The notes beneath the pieces were generated by a model, which saw nothing but the letters and a program-made list of their open reading frames with translations, did no database searches and was not told the origin of the DNA. DNA of 8,249 nt from DATKLX01 sp035542155. GTDB lineage: Bacteria; Chloroflexota; Anaerolineae; Anaerolineales; Anaerolineaceae. Made by a program: the position numbers and the translations under genes. The stretch is from NCBI GenBank assembly GCA_035542155.1, contig DATKLX010000027.1, forward strand, positions 1-8,249, in the 5' to 3' direction. The stretch's first letter is position 1. Each line of letters starts with the position of its first letter. Shown piece after piece: positions 1 through 5,771 of this stretch.

Positions 1-3000
1 CCGGTACATGCGGGCGTTTTTTTGCAGGTTGTATGGATCCTGGATGAACTTTTCTGCTGTCAGCTCAGGTTGGTTAAGATAACCCTTTGCCAGGCATTCC
101 CCTCCAAAGTACAATTCACCACTGACACCCAATGGCACCATTTGCAGGCTGCTGTTCAACACGTATGCGCGTCTCCCGCCTAGAGGGCGCCCAATAGGCA
201 CCTGTGTCCGGAGAGCAGGTTGGTGGGTGCGGGGAACGTCGTAGGCAGCCGCGGTTACGGTAAGCTCGGTCGGACCGTAGGCGTTGATCAATCTGGCAGA
301 ACTGAGGGGCAGCTTCTGCCATTGCTTGAGAACCTCGGTCTGGAAAACATCTCCCCCAATAATTACCAGCCGCAGTTGTGGATTTCGTACGGGATCGGGG
401 TTCTGGATTTCTGCCTTCACCCACTGCTGCCAGTAAGCCGGGTGAATATTCACCTCGGTTAACCCCAGTTCAGCGCATTTCTGAGAAAAGATCGCCGGAT
501 CCCACAATTCAACATCGCGGATGATGAGCTGCCCGCCGGAGATCAGAGTGGTAAAAATCTGTTCCAGCGAAGGATCGAAATTAGCCGAGGCGAACTGCAG
601 AACCCGATCGGCCGGGGAAAGCTGGTAATACCGGACCATATAGATGGAGTGCAGGGCAATCGAGCGGTGCGGGATGACGACTCCTTTAGGCTGGCCGGTC
701 GAACCGGAGGTATACATGACATACGCTGCGTCTTCCGGCCGGACTTTGTTCTCCGGAATGGCGCCGCCCGCTGCGGCGACGATTGCGTCCCATTCCTGAT
801 CCAGGCAAATCTGGCGGATATCCCCTCCCAGGTGGAGCTGGCCGGCCAGCGCGGCCTGGGTCAGCAGGATCGGCGCCTGGGAATCGCTCAGCATAAATTC
901 CAGCCGTTCTACCGGATAATCTGGATCGAGGGGCAAATAGGTCCCTCCTGCCTTCAAGATCCCGAGCAAAGAAGCTACCACTTCCAGCGATCGCTCCATG
1001 AAAACGCCGGCGGTGACGTTTGGGCCAACCCCGGCCTGCTGGAGAATCACTGCGAGAGCTTCCGCTCGCTGGTTTAGCTCAGCATAAGTCCAGGTTTGCC
1101 CCGCAAAGGTGACCGCTGGTGCGTCAGGGTTTTGGCGAGTAATCGCCTCGATCTGTTCGTGAACGAGGCGGTAATCCTCAGGGCGAAACGAGGGCGCAGG
1201 GGTCCAATCCTCCAACAGAAGCTTCCGTTCGGCGGCGCTCAAAAATGCCACGTTGGCGATCGGCTGGTTGGGATCCAGGATGACCGATTCCAGCAGCAAA
1301 CGGAAGTGATCCATCATGCGCTCTATAGTGGATGCCTGGAACAAATCTGTGCTGTATTCAACGGTCATCGCCAGGTCTTCGCCCATTTCTGCCACCAGTA
1401 ACGCCAGATCTGTCGGGGTGACCCGATCTCTCAAGGGGAAAATATCCATCACCAAGTCCCCCAGCTCGATGTGACCTTCCTTATCTCCCAATGCGAAAGC
1501 ACTCAGATTATCCCGTCCGACCAGGCGGGTGGTTTTTTGCCAGGAGAAAAAGATCTGGAATAGAGGGCCACGGTCGATCGCGCGAGAGGGCTGAAGCTTT
1601 TCGACCAGGAGCGGGAAAGGATAAGCATCGTGCTCGAAATCGGCGGCCACGTTCCGCTTTACGCGCTCTAGCAGTTCCGCGAAAGTTGGGTCTCCGGATA
1701 CATCGGTGCGCAGCACGACCGGGTTGATAAAATAGCCGAAAATGGTCGCGTTTCTGCGCTGGCGATTGGCCTTCGGCGATCCAATCAACAGGTCTGTCTG
1801 GTCGGTATACCGGTACAGAAGCACATTGAACGCGGTGAACAGCAGGTTGAACAGGTTTGTTTGATATTTCTCGGCGAAACCCTTTAACTTTTGGGTCGTA
1901 TCGATGCCCAATCGCATGGTCAGGGCTCCTCCCCGGCCCGTCTGGATTTCTGGGCGCGGGTTATCCGTTGGCAGGTTCACCGGCAGTAGATCTCCGCTAA
2001 GGCGCTGCTTCCAGTAGGCCCAGTGGGCCTCCCCTTCAGGTCCCGAAACCATTTCCGCTTCCCAACGAACGTGATCGGTGTATTTTGCTTCAATAGGCCG
2101 GACCGCGACGGGCTGACCGCGGACTTCAGCGGTATAGAACTGGCCAAGCTCCTGAATGAAAATCGCCATCGACCACATGTCAATCACGATGTGGTGAAAA
2201 GCCAGAAGGAGAATGATTTCTGCGCTGCGAGAGCGCAGCAGCACCACGCGCATTAAGGGACCTTTTTCCAGATCGAAGGGGCGGTTGATGTCTGCGGATA
2301 GGCGGGCATCGATTTCAGCATCCGTCCAGCCGGCTGTGTCTTCCAGGGTATACTCAAAATCACCTTTCGGATGGACGATCTGGATTGGTTTCCCATCGAT
2401 TTCAAGGAACGTCGTGCGCAAAATAGCGTGGCGCTGGACGATTTGTGCGAACGCGTGGCGTAACTTTGGCAGTTGGATATTGGCCGGCATGCGGACAGCA
2501 TAAACGATGTTGTGCGCCACATTCTCTGGGAGGAGCTTCTGGATGAACCAGAGCGCCCGTTGGCCATAGGTCAGGGGGCTTTCCTCCGTTTCTTCCTTTT
2601 GAGGGGGGAGGGGCTGCGGTTCGGTGGCTTTTCCTGGGGATGCCATTTGTGGTGATGGCTCCTTGAATAACTGTTTTAAGATGTTCCTGACCAGATCTGA
2701 AAGGCTGGCTCCCTGCAACAGGTCTGAGATCTGTAGAGGGACTCCCAACGTGGTCTCAACTTCCTCGGCCAGCTCAACGGTCATGATCGAATCCAGCCCC
2801 AAAGCAGTCAGCGGCTGGGCAGGATCCACCTGTGAAGGTGCGACCCTGAGGATTTCACAAATTTTCCCTTGCAGGTAAGTCTCCAGCAGAGTCTGGCCTT
2901 TCTCCTTGCCCAAAGCCATCAGAGCAGATTGCAGCAGACTTTCCTTTTTGGCTGGCGGCTCCTGGCGGGCTGCAGATGGAGCCGCTGGAGGCGGCTCAAT

Positions 3001-4752
3001 TTCAATGGTTGAAGTATGCAAAATTTTTAGAGACCCAGACAGGTACAGTTTCTTGCAAGCTTGTCGCTGGACTTTCCCGCTTTGGGTCTTGGGGGTGCTC
3101 TGAGGCTCTACCAGGACGAGGGAATGCACCTGGAGCTCATGCGTATCTGCGACCACCCGGCGGATGTGGCGAGTAATCTCGCTGAAATCTAATGCCTGAA
3201 CGGGATTAAGCTCCTGGACGATCACCAGCCGCTCTTCTCCGGAGATATCGACGGAAAAGGCTGCTCCACCATTGGGGATCAGTGCCGGATGGAGACGCTG
3301 AACCGTATCCTCGATATCCTGCGGATAATGGTTCCGCCCTCGGATGATGATCAGATCTTTCAAACGGCCGGTAATAAAGCATTCACCGTCCTGCAAGAAC
3401 CCCAGGTCGCCGGTCCGCAGAAAGGGTCCCTCGCCGTTGACCTGGTAACCATGAAAGGTTTGAGCTGTATCCTCTGCCATGTTCCAGTAACCCTGGGCCA
3501 CACTTTTTCCCGAGATCCAGATTTCTCCTACCTGGCCCTCCGGAAGCCTGACCAGGGTTTCCGGCTGGACAATGCGAAGATCCTGATCCCGGAAGGCTTT
3601 TCCGCAACTGATGAGGGTATGAGCATCTCTCGAGCCAGCCTGGGCTGCTTCTACTTGGTTGCGCCCGAGGGCCACCCGGTTTACATTTTGCAGAATTGGC
3701 CCGGCTCCCCGCTTACTGCCTGTCACCAGAAGGGTTGCTTCAGCCAGGCCATAGCAGGGGAAGAATGCTTTTCGTTGAAAGCCGCAGGGCGCGAACATCG
3801 CTGTAAAGCGATCAAGTGTTTCCGGACGGATGGGCTCAGCGCCATTAAAGGCCAGCGCCCAACTGCTCAGATCGAGGTTGCCAATTTGCTCGGGTTTCGT
3901 CCGCTGGACACATAGATCGTAGCCAAAATTTGGACCGCCCGCCCCGGTACCTTTAAATCTGGATATGGCCTGGAGCCAGCGAATAGGCTGCTGCAGGAAC
4001 GCCAGGGGTGACATCAGATAGCAGCTTGCACCGGTGTAAAAAGGTTGAAGTACTCCGCCAACCAGGCCCATATTGTGATACATCGGGAGCCAGAGGACGA
4101 TGACGTCTTCCTGGGTAAGCTCAAAAATGTGGGTAATGCTCCTGGAGTTGTGCATCAGGTTGGCATGGCTCAAGCAGACTCCTTTGGGCATCCGGGTGGA
4201 GCCCGAGGTATACTGCAGATAAGCCAGGGATTCGGGTTTTGGATCTACCGGTTTCCAATCCAGCTCCTGCCCCTGAGGGAGGATGTCAGTGGCCACCCAC
4301 TGCACTCCTTCCAGGCCAGGTGTGTTTGCCTTCAATTTCGCTACCATTTCCAAAACTGGACGGATGGTCAAGGCGAGTGTGGCCTGGGAATCATTGGCGA
4401 TTGCCAGGATACGCGGGAGGACCTGATCGAGGTGGGTAGGATCGGGTGGGTAGGCTGGGACAGCGATCACGCCGGCATAAAGACAGCCAAAAAAGCCAGT
4501 AATATAATCCAGCCCTGGCGGGTAAAGAAGAAGTGCACGCTCCGCAGGCGCCGCCATGGCCTGGAGCTGAGCCGCAATCCTGCGGGCCTGTGTATCAAGC
4601 TGGCCATAGGTAAGACTGGGTCCTATAGTCTCGCCGTCGAGCAAGAATGTGAAGATCACCTGTTCAGGCTGGGTCGCCGCTCTCATCTGAAGCAAAGAGA
4701 CGATGGTGTGAATTTCCTCTCCCCAAGTGGAAAAGCTCCTCTGAGTATCCAT
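1..4752 (-). CDS. Lipopeptide NRPS, FAAL-ACP-C-A loading and first module (3' end beyond window)
   Basis: Unbroken minus-strand frame of 1584 codons, open at position 1. The ATG at 4752-4750 follows a G-rich Shine-Dalgarno (AGGGGG); an in-frame TAG lies seven codons upstream with no other start between. Residues 1-575 are a fatty acyl-AMP ligase: YTSGSTRMPKG (181-191), YHNMGLVGG (from 225), a GGPNFGYDLC stretch, CYGLAEAT, RTGDLG (T447-D449), and SGKVQR with the expected catalytic Lys560. Residues about 618-693 are a carrier protein with GLDSIM, phosphopantetheine site Ser655. Residues 725 to about 1160 are a condensation domain: LTYGQRALWF, RHAILRTTF, HHIVIDMWS (His853-Asp858), and YFINPVVLRTD. 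Residues from about 1196 are an adenylation domain: WTYAEL, LKAGGTYLPLDPDYP, YTSGSTGQPKG (from 1347), NAYGPTE (1490-1496), ending at ARMYR just before the expected TGD. Proline- and glutamate-rich linkers flank the carrier. By family knowledge, the FAAL makes acyl-AMP from a free fatty acid and loads the carrier; the C domain then joins the acyl chain to the amino acid chosen by A. The product is inferred to be an N-acyl peptide. The rest of module 1 and any further modules lie outside. Confidence 0.95.
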   Translation of the reverse strand, partial: MDTQRSFSTWGEEIHTIVSLLQMRAATQPEQVIFTFLLDGETIGPSLTYGQLDTQARRIAAQLQAMAAPAERALLLYPPGLDYITGFFGCLYAGVIAVPAYPPDPTHLDQVLPRILAIANDSQATLALTIRPVLEMVAKLKANTPGLEGVQWVATDILPQGQELDWKPVDPKPESLAYLQYTSGSTRMPKGVCLSHANLMHNSRSITHIFELTQEDVIVLWLPMYHNMGLVGGVLQPFYTGASCYLMSPLAFLQQPIRWLQAISRFKGTGAGGPNFGYDLCVQRTKPEQIGNLDLSSWALAFNGAEPIRPETLDRFTAMFAPCGFQRKAFFPCYGLAEATLLVTGSKRGAGPILQNVNRVALGRNQVEAAQAGSRDAHTLISCGKAFRDQDLRIVQPETLVRLPEGQVGEIWISGKSVAQGYWNMAEDTAQTFHGYQVNGEGPFLRTGDLGFLQDGECFITGRLKDLIIIRGRNHYPQDIEDTVQRLHPALIPNGGAAFSVDISGEERLVIVQELNPVQALDFSEITRHIRRVVADTHELQVHSLVLVEPQSTPKTQSGKVQRQACKKLYLSGSLKILHTSTIEIEPPPAAPSAARQEPPAKKESLLQSALMALGKEKGQTLLETYLQGKICEILRVAPSQVDPAQPLTALGLDSIMTVELAEEVETTLGVPLQISDLLQGASLSDLVRNILKQLFKEPSPQMASPGKATEPQPLPPQKEETEESPLTYGQRALWFIQKLLPENVAHNIVYAVRMPANIQLPKLRHAFAQIVQRHAILRTTFLEIDGKPIQIVHPKGDFEYTLEDTAGWTDAEIDARLSADINRPFDLEKGPLMRVVLLRSRSAEIILLLAFHHIVIDMWSMAIFIQELGQFYTAEVRGQPVAVRPIEAKYTDHVRWEAEMVSGPEGEAHWAYWKQRLSGDLLPVNLPTDNPRPEIQTGRGGALTMRLGIDTTQKLKGFAEKYQTNLFNLLFTAFNVLLYRYTDQTDLLIGSPKANRQRRNATIFGYFINPVVLRTDVSGDPTFAELLERVKRNVAADFEHDAYPFPLLVEKLQPSRAIDRGPLFQIFFSWQKTTRLVGRDNLSAFALGDKEGHIELGDLVMDIFPLRDRVTPTDLALLVAEMGEDLAMTVEYSTDLFQASTIERMMDHFRLLLESVILDPNQPIANVAFLSAAERKLLLEDWTPAPSFRPEDYRLVHEQIEAITRQNPDAPAVTFAGQTWTYAELNQRAEALAVILQQAGVGPNVTAGVFMERSLEVVASLLGILKAGGTYLPLDPDYPVERLEFMLSDSQAPILLTQAALAGQLHLGGDIRQICLDQEWDAIVAAAGGAIPENKVRPEDAAYVMYTSGSTGQPKGVVIPHRSIALHSIYMVRYYQLSPADRVLQFASANFDPSLEQIFTTLISGGQLIIRDVELWDPAIFSQKCAELGLTEVNIHPAYWQQWVKAEIQNPDPVRNPQLRLVIIGGDVFQTEVLKQWQKLPLSSARLINAYGPTELTVTAAAYDVPRTHQPALRTQVPIGRPLGGRRAYVLNSSLQMVPLGVSGELYFGGECLAKGYLNQPELTAEKFIQDPYNLQKNARMYR

Positions 4753-4766
4753 CTCAGCACCCCCTG
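4753..4766 (-). promoter_or_regulatory. Ribosome binding site of the NRPS gene
   Basis: Read on the minus strand, the leader just before the ATG is CCAGGGGGTGCTGAG. The G-rich run is a plausible Shine-Dalgarno, with about 8 nt between it and the start codon. It supports the ATG at 4752, the only in-frame start after the upstream TAG. Confidence 0.55.
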
Positions 4767-4772
4767 GAACCG

Positions 4773-4801
4773 CCTAAGACAAAATGAAGAAACGTTGTCA
4801 A
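4773..4801 (-). promoter_or_regulatory. Possible promoter of the NRPS gene (-35 only is convincing)
   Basis: A perfect TTGACA lies on the minus strand at 4801-4796. A 17-nt spacer leads to CTTAGG at 4778-4773, which is a poor -10 box. If used, the leader would be only about 15 nt. The -35 match is direct observation; promoter function is inference, and an activator-dependent or alternative sigma promoter is equally possible. Confidence 0.25.
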
Positions 4802-4855
4802 ATTGGCCCCCCCATGTTAAAATTTAAATGCACATAGGGAGCGTGACAGCCCCTG

Positions 4856-5107
4856 GTGTGGAACAAGACCTCAGTCGGTGGTCCCCGGCTGGGGTTTGTT
4901 TTTATTAAATTAAAACTGCATCCAACTAGACACGTCTATTTAACTCAACTGATTGGTCTGGCCTCCATTACGATCGAACATTCCATCCACTTCTACGCTG
5001 AACAGCACGATATGGATTTGATCGATCAAATCCCCCTGGAGATTTGTGAACATCGCAATGCCTACTGGTTTGCCACTCCAGGTCCCCACATTACCGCCAC
5101 CCGGTAA
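4856..5107 (+). CDS. Doubtful small ORF of 83 codons, unrecognised
   Basis: A GTG-initiated plus-strand frame of 83 codons ends in TAA and has no good Shine-Dalgarno before the GTG. I do not recognise the protein. It is mixed polar and hydrophobic, rich in His and Ile, with no signal peptide or membrane segment and no motif I can name. Two points favour it slightly: codon choice in its middle looks more gene-like than the AT-rich DNA to its right, and a 9-bp-stem hairpin starts 13 nt after its stop. An internal in-frame ATG at 5012 could give a shorter product. It lies divergently upstream of the NRPS. It may be a decayed gene fragment or chance; a real gene is the less likely reading. Confidence 0.2.
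   Translation: MWNKTSVGGPRLGFVFIKLKLHPTRHVYLTQLIGLASITIEHSIHFYAEQHDMDLIDQIPLEICEHRNAYWFATPGPHITATR
5014..5033. repeat. Perfect 20-bp palindrome
   Basis: GGATTTGATCGATCAAATCC is identical to its own reverse complement over all 20 bases, with no spacer. Flanking bases (T on the left, C on the right) break the symmetry. It lies inside the doubtful small ORF and about 260 bp upstream of the NRPS start. A two-fold symmetric site of this size is typical of a dimeric regulator's operator, but that role is inference. Confidence 0.5.
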
Positions 5108-5120
5108 TCCACCGCAATCT

Positions 5121-5143
5121 ATTATCAGATGAGGTCTGATAAT
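5121..5143 (+). terminator. Hairpin, possible weak terminator
   Basis: ATTATCAGA (5121-5129) and TCTGATAAT (5135-5143) form a perfect 9-bp stem around a 5-nt loop, TGAGG. It is followed by TGTTTTGTT rather than a clean T-tract, and the stem is AT-rich, so intrinsic termination would be weak. It sits 13 nt after the stop of the 83-codon ORF. It could instead be an inverted-repeat operator in the intergenic region. Confidence 0.35.
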
Positions 5144-5427
5144 TGTTTTGTTCGCTCAATTTAGGGGGACGCTTATTGGCTGGTATAGTTCAACCAGTAG
5201 TGAGGTAGTGGTTTCATGTTTACTCTTCGTTCGAAGGAAGGCTGCGATGACCTCGTGCGTTTGCCCCATGCAAGAAAGTCAAAAATCGATGGTGCCCTAA
5301 CCTAGAATATACCAGTATTCTTAACAATAACAATACATTGACAAAATTAAATGGAACAATCTCATTGTAGCAAAACGGTTTTTGAATGTCAACGGGAAAA
5401 TAGTAATTTCAAAAAAAATAGATACAA

Positions 5428-5453
5428 TCTGGATCGATCTGGACTGCTCTGGA
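5428..5453. promoter_or_regulatory. Three TCTGGA direct repeats at 10-bp spacing, possible activator site
   Basis: TCTGGA occurs at 5428-5433, 5438-5443 and 5448-5453, so equivalent bases lie exactly 10 bp apart and would face one side of the helix. Phased direct repeats upstream of a promoter are typical of regulators that bind in tandem, for example SARP or LytTR types. The regulator here is unknown. The array lies 68 bp before the TATAAT box and about 320 bp before the start codon of the plus-strand gene. Confidence 0.35.
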
Positions 5454-5520
5454 CGGTACCATTTGGGAAAAATATCGATATAGATGTAAATTGAACCTAG
5501 TATTTCGCTGCGAATCATCC

Positions 5521-5526
5521 TATAAT
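5521..5526 (+). promoter_or_regulatory. Possible -10 box for the kelch/MBG gene
   Basis: A consensus TATAAT stands in the intergenic DNA. The best upstream -35-like hexamer, TTGAAC at 5491-5496, is 24 bp away, which is too far for a standard sigma-70 promoter; the sequence at the normal distance is poor. Such a promoter would depend on an activator. It would give a leader of roughly 240 nt. Confidence 0.25.
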
Positions 5527-5757
5527 CTTCAGTGGAAGTATTTTCAAATTCCTTTTTGTTTGGAATCGAAATTAGAGTTGGGGGAGTTATAGTTAGAGTA
5601 AACGGAGAACGCCAGCCAGGGGGGATCGACGGGTAGGAAAATCACAAGGGACCCCCTTTCTATATTCTTCTTCGGTGGTTCAATCGGCTTCTTTCATTGC
5701 AAGCCAGCTTTGCTGTCTCAATTCGAACTATGATCCTTCGTTTCGATCTAAGAATTC

Positions 5758-5771
5758 AGGGAGGCAACAAA
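5758..5771 (+). promoter_or_regulatory. Strong ribosome binding site that sets the start at 5772
   Basis: AGGGAGG at 5758-5764 is 7 nt from the ATG at 5772, close to ideal. An in-frame ATG at 5730 would add 14 residues but has no Shine-Dalgarno, and those residues would sit ahead of the basic, hydrophobic export segment. The site therefore decides the start. Confidence 0.8.

Larger units (their letters stand above)
5144..5771. other. Intergenic region and leader upstream of the kelch/MBG gene
   Basis: I find no convincing gene in this stretch. Its left and middle parts are clearly more AT-rich than the flanking genes. It holds the triple TCTGGA repeat, a TATAAT box, an isolated TTGACA at 5338-5343 without a good -10, and an ATATCGATAT palindrome at 5472-5481. 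Within the leader, AAGGG/CCCTT (5646-5650 with 5654-5658) and GGCTT/AAGCC (5686-5690 with 5701-5705) can form short stems. AGGGGG (5618-5623) could instead pair with CCCCCT at 5652-5657. These do not match any riboswitch class that I know. No tRNA or other RNA gene was recognised. Confidence 0.5.

Noticed and set aside
3289..3915. A 208-codon plus-strand open frame.
   Set aside because: It is entirely antisense to the FAAL C-terminal half, which has intact motifs; the translation shows no domain.
4192..4194. Arg187 in the FAAL motif as a frameshift or sequencing error.
   Set aside because: The frame is intact on both sides and a single-base error cannot be shown from one sequence, so it is kept as a finding instead of being called an error.
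4045..4827. A 260-codon plus-strand open frame opposite the NRPS start.
   Set aside because: It lies antisense to the clearly recognisable FAAL domain, has no family features, and is best explained as a shadow of the codon pattern on the other strand.
5215..5290. A GTTCGAA sequence resembling a tRNA T-loop.
   Set aside because: No acceptor, D or anticodon stems can be drawn around it.
5321..5518. A 65-codon minus-strand open frame in the AT-rich intergenic DNA.
   Set aside because: Its composition (many Ile, Tyr, Phe) only reflects AT-rich DNA; no ribosome binding site or family resemblance.
5600..5770. A possible riboswitch in the leader of the kelch/MBG gene.
   Set aside because: Short competing stems exist, but no conserved core of a known class (c-di-GMP, cobalamin, glycine, SAM) was recognised.
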